A DNA stretch of 63,731 bases from Chromatiales bacterium (GCA_016789885.1 JAEUPZ010000021.1:1-63731), one strand, 5' to 3'. Positions 54,186 to 62,130 are shown, numbered from the stretch's first letter. Notes: a model not told the origin generated them from the letters alone. Numbers and translations are program-made.

Positions 54186-54509
54186 TTACCTTGAGATGAC
54201 GTGGACTAAGCCGGCTCCGATGGTTCCCCAAAAGACCAAAAGGCCCGACAGGCCTGTGAGCGCGACTGTGAGGGCGCCGAATCTGGTGGCGGCCCTCTGA
54301 CGGTGAAGGTGATCATATGCCCAGATGGAAAAGACAACCGCCAGAAGCGATGCAACGGACAAGACTGCTGTGGTTTGTAAGCCAACGGTAGTGATGGGGT
54401 CGTGCTCCTTCACCCATGTGGTGTAGCCCTGAGAGATGAAGCTGCCCACAACCAACCACTGCGCGCCTACCACCAGCGCTGCAACTAGAACGCCCAAGCG
54501 AACAGTCAT
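54186..54509 (-). CDS. Cassette gene: small membrane protein
   Basis: A 107-residue protein with three to four hydrophobic segments (LGVLVAALVVGAQWLVVGSF, AVLSVASLLAVVFSIWAY, LTGLSGLLVFWGTIGAGLV). ATG 54509 lies 4 bases after the recombination point of attC 2 and the stop lies just before attC 1, so this one gene fills a cassette. Small membrane proteins of unknown role are common in cassettes. Confidence 0.65.
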   Translation of the reverse strand: MTVRLGVLVAALVVGAQWLVVGSFISQGYTTWVKEHDPITTVGLQTTAVLSVASLLAVVFSIWAYDHLHRQRAATRFGALTVALTGLSGLLVFWGTIGAGLVHVISR

Positions 54510-54512
54510 AGG

Positions 54513-54587
54513 GCCCAACCTCGGAGGTCACCCGCGCACAGGGGCTGGCGCGCGGGTAACCTTTTCTCGCGCGGCATCCGAGTGGGC
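54513..54587 (-). other. Integron attC site 2
   Basis: R' GTTGGGC preceded by TCCGAG pairs with CTCGGA after a shortened R'' (GCCCAC). Inside, GGTTACCCGCGC pairs with GCGCGGGTGACC. It follows the stop of 54610..55317. Confidence 0.7.
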
Positions 54588-54609
54588 CAATGCCCTGTCA
54601 TCCCCAACC

Positions 54610-55317
54610 TCAGAAGACCTCACGACCCTGACGGCGCCAGCTTCGCACTGATTCGGATACGATGGCATTGATCTCTTTATGCCACCGAAGATCTGCCTCT
54701 GGTATGTGAAGGTCCAGCGACGCCTCATCCACGTAGAAGCGAGTGAGGCAGCTGGATACTTTGTTGCCGGAAGGCCCGAGGACAAGGCAGCTCCCGAGCC
54801 AAAAGTCAGACAAGTCATTGGGTGGAGGCTTATTGCGGTCAGGCGGGCGTGCTACAAGCTGCCACATCGTTCTGTTTTGCGCGAAGCGATCATAGACCCG
54901 CACCAGTCCGAGAGACTCCACCGCCTCAATGGCTCCTCCCTCGAAGCGGCCGCGACCTGCCCAGATGTCTTCAGCCTGCTGGCGTTCCCCGGTCAGTGCG
55001 CGCGCCACTTCGTCTTTCGAACGAAATGCTGTAGGTACGCCACCATAGCTTCCTCCGTTTCCAAGCCCTGGCAGGTGCTTTCTCAACGCGAGCGACGCGA
55101 AGGTGACCCTTACCTGATTGCTGCCATCACGCAGGCCAGGAACCAGGCGCAGGACCCACGGAATGTCCTCACCTAGATTAGTTTTCGGGATGGCCCACTC
55201 CACTCCACCGAGACTCAATCGTACTGTTGCCGATTCTTCGGGTGGTGCTTCGTCGGCCTGAGCGTCGGCGAGCAGCCGGAACGCCAGCAGTGCTCCTAGG
55301 ACGATTGCGGGGCGCAT
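54610..55317 (-). CDS. Cassette gene: exported protein, function unknown
   Basis: A 235-residue protein. MRPAIVLGALLAFRLLADAQA is a signal peptide. The mature part is mixed alpha/beta, with SLGGVEWAIPKTNLGEDIPW near the start and a Cys pair in DFWLGSCLVLGPSG and VSSCLTRFYVDEASLDLHI. No family recognised. It ends 22 bases before attC 2. Confidence 0.65.
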   Translation of the reverse strand: MRPAIVLGALLAFRLLADAQADEAPPEESATVRLSLGGVEWAIPKTNLGEDIPWVLRLVPGLRDGSNQVRVTFASLALRKHLPGLGNGGSYGGVPTAFRSKDEVARALTGERQQAEDIWAGRGRFEGGAIEAVESLGLVRVYDRFAQNRTMWQLVARPPDRNKPPPNDLSDFWLGSCLVLGPSGNKVSSCLTRFYVDEASLDLHIPEADLRWHKEINAIVSESVRSWRRQGREVF

Positions 55318-55354
55318 GGTAAGTGGCTTGCGTACATTCCCACGGAGCCCTCGG

Positions 55355-55621
55355 CTACCGACCCCCCGCCCCGGACAACACCCTGTCCCGGCCACTGCCG
55401 ACGGAGCTGCCCAGAGCCGGGCAAACTACCCTTGCACCTGGATCACAAAATACGGGCTGCTCACGTGCCATGCATAGTCGCTCAATCGGTTGATCCCGGA
55501 CCCGCTTCATTCGCTCAGCCCAGAACGTCGTGCATTGCAGATCCGAGCGGATCTTCTCCCGAAACCATAACTGGCCTGCCCTTGAGTCGGTGGCGTCGCT
55601 AGTGTCGAGCCACTTGTTCAT
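55355..55621 (-). CDS. Cassette gene: hypothetical protein
   Basis: An 88-residue frame with ATG 55621, 6 bases beyond the R' box of attC 3, where a cassette gene would start. The N-terminal part (MNKWLDTSDATDSRAGQLWF, then AERMKRVRDQP) looks protein-like; the last third is Gly/Arg-rich and may be out of the original frame. No family. It shares a cassette with 54610..55317. Confidence 0.45.
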   Translation of the reverse strand: MNKWLDTSDATDSRAGQLWFREKIRSDLQCTTFWAERMKRVRDQPIERLCMAREQPVFCDPGARVVCPALGSSVGSGRDRVLSGAGGR

Positions 55622-55626
55622 CTGAG

Positions 55627-55715
55627 GCCTAACGCGCCGCGTGAGCCGCGCGGCCCCTGCAGCGACAGGACACGGTGTGCTGTATCACTGCGTTGGCTAC
55701 ACCCGGTTGTTAGCG
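55627..55715 (-). other. Integron attC site 3
   Basis: R' GTTAGGC with GGCTCACGCGG before it pairs with CCGGGTGTAGCC after an R'' that reads CGCTAAC. The stop codon of the HNH cassette gene lies inside the site, a frequent arrangement. Confidence 0.8.
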
Positions 55716-56347
55716 GGCTGTTTGTATATTCGATTGTTGTGATACTCGACGTACTGTCCACCAATACGGTGATTGGGATGTATCCGTATGGCACCCGCCC
55801 TCAGCTTAATTGCCCCATAGTCAAGCATGACATGGTGATTTGGGCACAGCACGAGAATATTGCCCGCAACGTCGGGACCATTGTGAGGTCGACCAAGAGG
55901 TTTGATGTGATGCGCCTCTGAGTAGAGTTCGCCGTTTGGCAGAGAAATAGTCTCGTCACAAATCTGGCAACGATTATTGTGTAGCAACTTAAGCTGCCTG
56001 GCTAACGCGGTATCTCTGAGCACTCGATATGTTTCTTGAACTACTCGCCCAGGTGTTTCATTCCCTGCTGGGTCATCAATATCGATCGCTTTCGGTGTTT
56101 CCTTCGCTGCAGACCGCAGGCCCCACACCCCACTTCCAATGCCTTTAGCGGAAAAGAAAAGATCCTTTCCACTAAATTTTGCGGAATCTGAAGAGTGCTG
56201 TTCTATCGTGCCGCGAATGATTGCGTCGACGCTCTTAGGAGGCGGTCGTGGCCGAATCTTCTTTACCTCCTCATATATATCCGCGAGACGAGCCACACCA
56301 CCAAGAGTTGCAAGAGCTTGCGCGATATCAATTGCCCATGTGGCCAT
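55697..56347 (-). CDS. Cassette gene: HNH endonuclease with N-terminal helical domain
   Basis: A 216-residue protein. The C-terminal half is an HNH nuclease: NNRCQICDETISLPNGELYS, then EAHHIKPLGRPHNGPDVAGN and LCPNHHVMLDYGAI, with the A-H-H and the two C-x2-C-type metal pairs. The first 75 residues look like a small winged-helix domain (LADIYEEVKKIRPRPPPKSV, VWGLR). Similar proteins occur next to restriction and defence genes. It starts 14 bases after attC 4 and ends inside attC 3. Confidence 0.82.
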   Translation of the reverse strand: MATWAIDIAQALATLGGVARLADIYEEVKKIRPRPPPKSVDAIIRGTIEQHSSDSAKFSGKDLFFSAKGIGSGVWGLRSAAKETPKAIDIDDPAGNETPGRVVQETYRVLRDTALARQLKLLHNNRCQICDETISLPNGELYSEAHHIKPLGRPHNGPDVAGNILVLCPNHHVMLDYGAIKLRAGAIRIHPNHRIGGQYVEYHNNRIYKQPANNRV

Positions 56348-56360
56348 ACTACGTGCCGCC

Positions 56361-56489
56361 GCCTAACGTTCGAGCTGGGCCGCCCGTAGAGACAGGTTGT
56401 ACTTGGCTGAGAGAGGACAATGTCGACCATGACCTGGTGCGGCCAAGCGGCGCCTGCCGTAGCGGGTCAGCTCAAGCGGGGGGTTAGGC
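56361..56489 (-). other. Integron attC site 4
   Basis: R'' GCCTAAC with CGCTTGAGCTGACC after it, and AGCTCGAACGTTAGGC at the end. Inner and outer boxes pair with one unpaired base. Length 129 bases. The stop of the REase/HEPN gene is inside. Confidence 0.9.
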
Positions 56490-57158
56490 CTCATTTTGCT
56501 CGCGCTGTCGCAAGAGGTCGCGAGCGACTAGCCACAGGCTCTCAACGTCCGCTCGGGTCGGAGGAGTCCCGTCAGCCGCGTGAAGAAGCGCGTTTCGCGT
56601 CCTGAATAGGCGTCCGAGGGCGTGGGCATCCTCACGCGCCAGCACTCCGTTCATCGCGGCGTTACGAATTAGGGTCCAAGGCGTCGACGACGTTCGTCCG
56701 GGGCTGGGCCTTCGATGAACTGCCAGAAGCGCGGCCTCCAGCGCGACCCACGCGAACAGGAACGCAGCTTCGATATGAGCCTGCGAGTCGAAGCCCATCG
56801 CTCGAGACTTCTCGAGTAGCGCAACCGCCTTGTCTGGCGTCGCGCTTTGAGGCTCCATCCCTGACGTGCGCGGGTTTGTAAATACCAGAACAAACTGCCA
56901 CCCGGGCTTGGCATTGATGCGCTCCGCGATCGCAGAGAGCGACGAAAGGGTCGCAGAGGTTTCGCGAGACGTGACCTCCACAACCAGGGTCTCGCGGTCG
57001 GTCTTGGCGATCAGATCGGGCGTGTACCCAAGCTCGCGGAGGAAGGCTGGAGCGTCCTGCGGTCGCCGCGGCACGGTTACGGTGTACCCCTTTCGCTCGT
57101 AGTCAGCCGCCAACTCAGCGACTCGCTGGGACTCGCGACTGGTATTCTCGGACTTCAT
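56484..57158 (-). CDS. Cassette gene: REase-like plus HEPN-like protein
   Basis: A 224-residue protein. Residues about 10-100 look like a restriction-endonuclease-like fold (AELAADYERKGYTVTVPRRP, YTPDLIAKTDRETLVVEVTSRET), with D and E but Thr where the usual Lys would be, as in AHJR-like domains. Residues about 135-215 end in GRLFRTRNALLHAADG, an R-x4-H HEPN motif. The pairing of a degenerate nuclease with a HEPN RNase is typical of defence proteins. ATGA overlaps the end of the RusA-like gene, so the two form an operon inside one cassette. Confidence 0.65.
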   Translation of the reverse strand: MKSENTSRESQRVAELAADYERKGYTVTVPRRPQDAPAFLRELGYTPDLIAKTDRETLVVEVTSRETSATLSSLSAIAERINAKPGWQFVLVFTNPRTSGMEPQSATPDKAVALLEKSRAMGFDSQAHIEAAFLFAWVALEAALLAVHRRPSPGRTSSTPWTLIRNAAMNGVLAREDAHALGRLFRTRNALLHAADGTPPTRADVESLWLVARDLLRQREQNEA

Positions 57159-57562
57159 GAGTCAAGCACCACATTGTGTTTACTGGCCTCCACGCGGATG
57201 TGCAGAAAGCCAACCCCGCCCGCGAAGCCCTGCAAAAGGACGCCAGATGCACCCTTGATCTGGTACGAGCCGTCGAGCGGTCGCTTGCGTGCCTTGGTCT
57301 CTGCAACTTGAGCATCATCGACGAACACCACTCCGTTCAACGCATCTTGGATCGGCTTGATGATGTTGTCCACGTCGGGCGAGTCGCCCTCGTAGTAGTA
57401 GGTCACTGTGAACAGAATCGCATCGGTGACGGGCGAGGCACCGGCGGGGACGCGAGCCCGCGCTGCCGCTTGAACATCGAGCTTCCATTGCTTCAGCCGA
57501 GTTCTGTTTCGCGTCTGACTGGAGACTGGTGGCCCCTGGATAGTGAACTCAAACGGAAGCAT
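57155..57562 (-). CDS. Cassette gene: RusA-like Holliday junction resolvase
   Basis: A 135-residue protein with the RusA core DSPDVDNIIKPIQDALNGVV and FVDDAQVAETKARK, giving the three metal-binding Asp residues (D-x-D-N ... D-D). RusA enzymes cut four-way junctions and are common in prophages. ATG 57562 follows a weak site; a GTG at 57577 nearer the attC is possible. It leads a two-gene cassette. Confidence 0.82.
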   Translation of the reverse strand: MLPFEFTIQGPPVSSQTRNRTRLKQWKLDVQAAARARVPAGASPVTDAILFTVTYYYEGDSPDVDNIIKPIQDALNGVVFVDDAQVAETKARKRPLDGSYQIKGASGVLLQGFAGGVGFLHIRVEASKHNVVLDS

Positions 57563-57584
57563 GCCTGTGAAGTGCACTGATGAG

Positions 57585-57640
57585 GTCTAACGATTGAACT
57601 CACCGGCGCGGATCCGACCGGTGGAGGGATTGGTTAGGGC
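57585..57640 (-). other. Integron attC site 5
   Basis: A short, classical site of about 56 bases: R'' GCCCTAAC and R' GTTAGAC flank CACCGG / CCGGTG stems and the GAGTTCAATC box next to R'. Confidence 0.85.
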
Positions 57641-57965
57641 GCCGGCCACAGTTCCAACGTTCCTGTACCGTAATCGTCCACTACGAGCCATTGAAGGGGT
57701 CTCCGTGGCATCCGCTTGGCGAGTTTCGAACCAGCTAGACCATGAATCGCGCTCTCAAGAAGAAGTTGGTACTCCGCCGCGCAGCGATGTGCAGTTGGTA
57801 GTGGGTCAACACTTCGCACAGGATAGCGTCAGGTGTTGGGCGAAGGGCAACAACACCATCCAGCATGACCACACCCTCGCACCGGTCGGGCACGTCGGCG
57901 GCTAGAGCCAGACGCTGCTCCGAAGATTGGGCGTCGATGGTCAATGCATCCTTGTACGCTGACAT
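57634..57965 (-). pseudogene. Cassette gene split by a frameshift
   Basis: ATG 57965 lies 3 bases after attC 6. The first frame (MSAYKDALTIDAQSSEQRLA, ILCEVLTHYQLHIAA) switches at about 57780 to a second frame that carries on AEYQLLLESAIHGLAGSKLA to a stop at 57634. The joint GCTGCGCGGCGGAG looks like a CG duplication of GCTGCGGCGGAG. Without it one protein of about 110 residues would result. No family recognised. A sequencing error is possible. Confidence 0.6.
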
Positions 57966-57967
57966 TT

Positions 57968-58032
57968 GCTCTAACGATTGAGCTCAGGGCGCGGCCCGCC
58001 AAGGCGGTCGTCCCTGCAGCGCCTTGTTAGCC
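57968..58032 (-). other. Integron attC site 6
   Basis: R'' GGCTAAC and GAGCTCAATCGTTAGAG at the end frame a GC stem (GGCGCTGC... / ...GCGCCC). About 65 bases. The L box GAGCTCAATC is nearly the same as in attC 5. Confidence 0.88.
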
Positions 58033-58039
58033 CCCGCCA

Positions 58040-58429
58040 CTATGAAACCAACTTGATGAGCGGCAGCAGTTCGTGCTTGGTAAGAGCAGATCCTTTGTTA
58101 TAGATGTACACGATCAACTTTGTCTTCTGCGCCGGTGCTAGTTGCTCGTATTTCGCGCCCAGCTCTTTTTCAAGGCAGGAAATTGCCATTGCGAGCATCG
58201 GTTCATTGATTGCAACAGGAGTTTGGCTCTCGGTCTCCGAGAGAAGATCGCCCACTGTTGTTTGAAGAATCTGAGCCAGCTTGACGAGATTGTCGACAGC
58301 CAGCCCATGGGCGCCAACCTCCCACTGAGATACTGCGCCCTGGGTGAGTCCCATGAAAGTGGCGACATCCTCCTGGGACAACTTAAGCTGTACTCGGCGA
58401 GCCTTGATCTTCTTTCCGATGTGGTCCAT
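58040..58429 (-). CDS. Cassette gene: XRE-family regulator
   Basis: A 129-residue protein with a Cro/C1-type helix-turn-helix: MDHIGKKIKARRVQLKLSQE, then VATFMGLTQGAVSQWEVGAH. A helical C-terminal part of about 65 residues follows (AISCLEKELGAKYEQLAP), which may bind a partner or dimerise. ATG 58429 lies 19 bases past attC 7. Its GC content is clearly lower than the chromosome. No paired toxin in the same cassette. Confidence 0.85.
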   Translation of the reverse strand: MDHIGKKIKARRVQLKLSQEDVATFMGLTQGAVSQWEVGAHGLAVDNLVKLAQILQTTVGDLLSETESQTPVAINEPMLAMAISCLEKELGAKYEQLAPAQKTKLIVYIYNKGSALTKHELLPLIKLVS

Positions 58430-58447
58430 TCGTGATACCAAATAGGC

Positions 58448-58525
58448 GGCTAACGTTCGAGCTAAACTGCCCTCGGAGGTAGGCGCTGTAAGCCGCAGCG
58501 GGTCAGCGTGAGCGAGGGGTTAGGC
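58448..58525 (-). other. Integron attC site 7
   Basis: R'' GCCTAAC followed by CGCTCACGCTGACC and R' GTTAGCC preceded by AGCTCGAAC. A canonical 78-base site with paired L boxes. Confidence 0.9.
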
Positions 58526-58542
58526 CGCACTCGAATCCTCGC

Positions 58543-59616
58543 TTAAAGTCGCTTTACCAAGCTCTTTACCCAGGCCATGCAGAACTCAATTGTTTGATCA
58601 ATCTGAGGGGGTGTCATCACGGGCATGGGGTCGTCGCCAGGGCCATGCCCATAGTCGTTCCGAACGTGGCTAAAGAAGGCTTGTAGGACTTGGCGTTCCC
58701 ACGGGTCAATGTAGCGGCCGTTCGATTTGCTTTCGAGGTGATTCAAGAACTCGGAGCATCCCTTCTCCTTCCCTGTAGTCCACCCCTTCTTTTTGCAGAT
58801 GATCTTGATTGTGCTCTCGAGCGCCCTCCCGGCGTAGAAGGCGGGGTCTCGGCCGGCGGAATCGCGTAGGTCAATGGCGGTGGCCATGTCGATGCTCACG
58901 TTCTTCCAGGTTTCGCCGCTAATGATGTTCCAGAACGGTTGCTCGATCTGCGCCTGGGTCAATGGGTCAGTCGTGATCTGAACGTAGCCATTGTGGTAGT
59001 GCAGGGGCATTCCAGCCTGCCTGAAGCGCTCATTGAGCTCATGCACGTTCGCTGCAAAGGTGCTATTGAGGGACTCATTGAATCGCTTTGCTCGGTCTAC
59101 ACGCGATTCGAGTGCCCCCGGTACTCGAAGGCCTGTAGTGCGCCGGGGAAAAGCATCTTCGATTGCTGCTGCACGTAGGATTGAGGGGAGTTCGCGATTG
59201 ATGGCCTCAATCTGTTGCTCCCTCTCTCGAAAGGCGAGCTCGACGAAGCTGATACGTCGCTTGACGAAGACGTCAGGGTCGAGGTCGGAGCTAAACGGCT
59301 TAGTGAGCCAAGCCTCGCACACCCTGTTCATGTCATACCACCCGGAGTACGTGTGGGGCTTGCCCATCCACTCACCTTGGTACGAGTAGTAGCGTGGCGA
59401 CAACTCTTTCAGCCCAATCTCCATGCTCAAACGATCGTGCAGCGCCGTCCAGGCAGCCTTGGACTTGTCGTCGACCTTCTTGTCGGAGGAGTAATAGGGA
59501 AAGATCTGCTCGTCGATGATCCTGTAGGCCTGAACAAAGAGCGCGAGCTCGCGTGGTCCGACAGTTGAGAAGAGCTGGCGATTCTCGTACCTACGGGCAA
59601 AGATGTCGGTGAGCAT
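58543..59616 (-). CDS. Cassette gene: AbiJ/STM4504-like protein with C-terminal HEPN-type domain
   Basis: A 357-residue protein. The N-terminal part (MLTDIFARRYENRQLFSTVG, YSGWYDMNRVCEAWLT) resembles the AbiJ N-terminal domain 4 of STM4504/CBY_0614 proteins. The C-terminal part resembles an Abi_C region: GRALESTIKIICKKKGWTTG, then FFSHVRNDYGHGPGDD, with an R-x4-H HEPN motif. Proteins of this build are linked to abortive infection. It occupies its cassette alone, between attC 8 and attC 7, starting 65 bases after the recombination point. Confidence 0.72.
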   Translation of the reverse strand: MLTDIFARRYENRQLFSTVGPRELALFVQAYRIIDEQIFPYYSSDKKVDDKSKAAWTALHDRLSMEIGLKELSPRYYSYQGEWMGKPHTYSGWYDMNRVCEAWLTKPFSSDLDPDVFVKRRISFVELAFREREQQIEAINRELPSILRAAAIEDAFPRRTTGLRVPGALESRVDRAKRFNESLNSTFAANVHELNERFRQAGMPLHYHNGYVQITTDPLTQAQIEQPFWNIISGETWKNVSIDMATAIDLRDSAGRDPAFYAGRALESTIKIICKKKGWTTGKEKGCSEFLNHLESKSNGRYIDPWERQVLQAFFSHVRNDYGHGPGDDPMPVMTPPQIDQTIEFCMAWVKSLVKRL

Positions 59617-59680
59617 TCGGAGCGTCGGTGCCTCGTATTGTTCCTTTGGTGTGCCGGTTTGACGGGGCGTCGTTTGTGCG

Positions 59681-59797
59681 GTTTAACGTGGCCGATGAGC
59701 GGCCGCGCTCAGGTGTGTCAGCACGCTCGAACTCGCGCGCGAAGCGCGCTCCGCTGGCACTTTATCCATCTTGGCCCGCTCCATCGCTTTGTTAGGC
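59681..59797 (-). other. Integron attC site 8
   Basis: R'' GCCTAAC with CGATGGAGCGGGCC after it, and GGCCGCTCATCGGCCAC before R' GTTAAAC. The boxes pair with one unpaired G. Length 117 bases. Confidence 0.82.
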
Positions 59798-59804
59798 GGC
59801 TCCG

Positions 59805-60167
59805 CTACAGGATGCATGCCCACACAAAGAGTCCGATCCAGCACGCACCCGCAGCGATCCCAACATAGCGCAGTGTCTGGCCGACGCGCACGTAGCGTCG
59901 CAGCGCCGGGTCCAACTCGTTGACCCGCGACGATGTGAGTAGCCAGAGATAAGCATCGGAGTTGACGCGCTGTTGTTCGAATGTGCGTCCGGGTGGCCCG
60001 CCGACAGGCGCGAGCCTGGGTCGCCCAAGTTCCTCCCACTCCGCAGGATGGCGATCACGGAGGAGCGCGAAAGAACGGGCGGTGCACACTAGATGGCCGA
60101 GGATCGCGGAAAAGCCGACGGCGAAGACGCCGAAGACTAGGAGGGCCGCCAGAGCGGACGCAGACAT
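59805..60167 (-). CDS. Cassette gene: small membrane protein
   Basis: A 120-residue protein with N- and C-terminal membrane helices (ALAALLVFGVFAVGFSAILG and YVGIAAGACWIGLFVWACIL) and a cytosolic loop with RDRHPAEWEELGRPRL. Similar two-helix proteins are frequent in integron cassettes; function unknown. ATG 60167 lies 10 bases past the GTTAAGC boundary. Confidence 0.7.
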   Translation of the reverse strand: MSASALAALLVFGVFAVGFSAILGHLVCTARSFALLRDRHPAEWEELGRPRLAPVGGPPGRTFEQQRVNSDAYLWLLTSSRVNELDPALRRYVRVGQTLRYVGIAAGACWIGLFVWACIL

Positions 60168-60176
60168 GTCAGAGCC

Positions 60177-60260
60177 GCTTAACTACTAATTCGAAGAACG
60201 AAATGGAGGAAAGAAACCCGACGATAACGTCGGATAACGTGCTCGCATGCCGGCCAAGCG
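60177..60260 (-). other. Cassette boundary: truncated attC or attI-like site
   Basis: GTTAAGC (60183-60177) marks the recombination point before the first cassette. Upstream there is no paired R'' box, but ACGTTATCCGACGTTATCG gives two direct GTTATC boxes about 50 bases away. That would suit an attI site or the ruin of an attC. No integrase gene follows. Confidence 0.35.
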
Positions 60261-60821
60261 CCTGATTCTATTGCCCGAGACGCGCGGTGGCGCCGCATAG
60301 CCTGCCGACAGATAGGCCTTACGCGGGACCGGGTCCCGGCTGTTGCGACGGCCGCCCACGGGCGGGACGGGGGAAGTAACGCCCCGGACAGGGGCGCCCG
60401 CAGTGGGTCGGGTCCAGATTGCAGGTTCATCAGGGGCGGCATCTCTGACTGGGCATTACACCCCCCTCCGCCCGATCATTGCACGGCGCGAGACCGGCGT
60501 GCATCACCCACGGCATCACCCACGGCGGCCTGCCTTGGGGCCGGCTCTTCACTTGCTTGAGCGGGCACCGGAAGACCCGGGCGACCAGGCCGGCCCGGGG
60601 ACGAGCGCGCAGAAGAGCTAGCGGTCCAACGTACCGCGGCCGAAGATGGCCGTCGGCACCTGGAGCCAGTTCCGAGTCGCTCCGTGGAGCACCGAGCCGT
60701 TGACGCGGCCATTTGGTGCCCCCGCGGCCACCCCGCGTGACCGCCGACCAGGGGGACTGGAAGGAGGACGCATGCCGGTGCCCTGTCCCCGAAGGCTGCC
60801 ACCGTTCTCGAAGGCTGCCAC
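60261..60821. other. Non-coding stretch, nothing recognised
   Basis: About 560 GC-rich bases between the cassette array and the ATPase gene. Open frames here are Arg/Pro/Ala-rich and look non-coding. GCATCACCCACG occurs twice in tandem near 60500. This is where an integron integrase gene would be expected if the array were complete; none is seen. Confidence 0.5.
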
Positions 60822-61940
60822 CTAAACGGGATGGCCATGTTCGGGCGGGTTGGCAACCTTCGCAGGTAGGGCCCAGGCCCAGCAGCCTTTCATGCCTGTC
60901 TTCTGCGGTCGAATCCCGAGGAGCTTCGTTGCTCTGCGCACGGTACGTTCGGAATGACCAGCCATCTTAGCTTGTCTAAAGACACCGGTCGCCGGCACAG
61001 GGCCGTCAGCCAGGACTGAGCGCAGGAACAGAACGGCTTCCTCTGTTGCACTTCGGTCGTCGTCGCCGTCTGGGTCTCGTGAAAGCGCTTGCTCAGCGGT
61101 GATCGCTACCGGGTCAGGCTCGAAGATGACTCGGGAGGACTCTATGCCGCCGGGAAGCGTCACACCCTCGATGCTGAAGGCCAGACCTTGCATCGCACGC
61201 CCCACATTGTTCTTGATCGGCAGAAAGAACCGCCGGTTCTCATCCTGGCCGTCTTGAACAACTGCATAGCCGGCACGTGCAGCTGCGATAAAGCCGAGGC
61301 TCCCACTGACCCGGTTCACTGCATCCCCACCCCGGGACTTGTTGAAGTGGCTTACCGCCACGATGGCGACGCCGTGCTTCGCGGCGAGGTCGGATAGCGG
61401 CGCAAGTAGCGAACGGACTTCCGCGTTGTTGTGGGACTCGGTATCTCCCAGATAGGCTGAAATAGGGTCGATGATTACAAGGACCACGTCACCGAATGAG
61501 TTGATCAGGCTTGCCAGTCGTTGGCCGTCACTCTTGAGATTGAGGGCACGCCTTCTGGCGGGGCCAGTGTGGACGCCTCGGATAGAGACCACCATCGTGG
61601 GATCGGCACCGGCCGCGAGCAGCCGGGGTGCGATGGTGTCCTCCAGGTCATCCTCTGCAGACAGGATTATTACCCGACCCTTTGGTGACGTTGTCCCGTC
61701 AACGGGCCAAGTCCCACCCGTCGTCGCCATGGCAGTCATTAGCGCGGTGAGCTGTGACTTCCCCAAGCCGGGATTCCCCGCGACCATCGAGAGCTTCCCC
61801 GAGGGAAAGCGGTCTGGCCAGAACCACGGCACGGGGCGAAGGTTTGCATTCGAAACCACGTCGTACACCAGGCCACTGGTGGTGTCGACAGTCGACTCTA
61901 TCGGGACTGAGGACTTGGGCGCGACTTGATCACGGGGCAT
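60822..61940 (-). CDS. AAA ATPase (RepA/DnaB-like, AAA_25 type)
   Basis: A 372-residue ATPase. Walker A is MVAGNPGLGKSQLTAL, Walker B VLVIIDPISAYLG, with VAVSHFNKSRGGDAVNRVSG as sensor region. A C-terminal helix-turn-helix-like part follows (FRQAKMAGHSERTVRRATKL). Such RepA-type ATPases accompany AlpA and tyrosine integrases on small integrative elements and plasmids, for replication or mobilisation. The start ATG 61940 overlaps the alpA stop by 11 bases. Confidence 0.82.
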   Translation of the reverse strand: MPRDQVAPKSSVPIESTVDTTSGLVYDVVSNANLRPVPWFWPDRFPSGKLSMVAGNPGLGKSQLTALMTAMATTGGTWPVDGTTSPKGRVIILSAEDDLEDTIAPRLLAAGADPTMVVSIRGVHTGPARRRALNLKSDGQRLASLINSFGDVVLVIIDPISAYLGDTESHNNAEVRSLLAPLSDLAAKHGVAIVAVSHFNKSRGGDAVNRVSGSLGFIAAARAGYAVVQDGQDENRRFFLPIKNNVGRAMQGLAFSIEGVTLPGGIESSRVIFEPDPVAITAEQALSRDPDGDDDRSATEEAVLFLRSVLADGPVPATGVFRQAKMAGHSERTVRRATKLLGIRPQKTGMKGCWAWALPAKVANPPEHGHPV

Positions 61941-62130
61941 TGCGACTCTCCGCGATCCGACGCGCGATCCACTGATCGATCTCCGCGCCTACCCAGGCGG
62001 AAAGACGGTAATCCAGCCGGATAGGCGGTGGAAAGGTGCCGCGTTTGATGCGGTCGTAGATCGAGCTGCGCGAGAGCCCCGTACGCCGTGAGACCTCTGG
62101 CAGGCGCAACAGAGTCATAGCCGTATCCAT
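61930..62130 (-). CDS. AlpA-family regulator / excisionase
   Basis: A 66-residue MerR-like helix-turn-helix protein: LRLPEVSRRTGLSRSSIYD, then GTFPPPIRL and WVGAEIDQWIARRI. AlpA proteins activate integrase expression and excision in P4-like elements. CCAAGGAGG stands 5 bases before ATG 62130. It is coupled to the ATPase gene. Confidence 0.9.
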   Translation of the reverse strand: MDTAMTLLRLPEVSRRTGLSRSSIYDRIKRGTFPPPIRLDYRLSAWVGAEIDQWIARRIAESRNAP

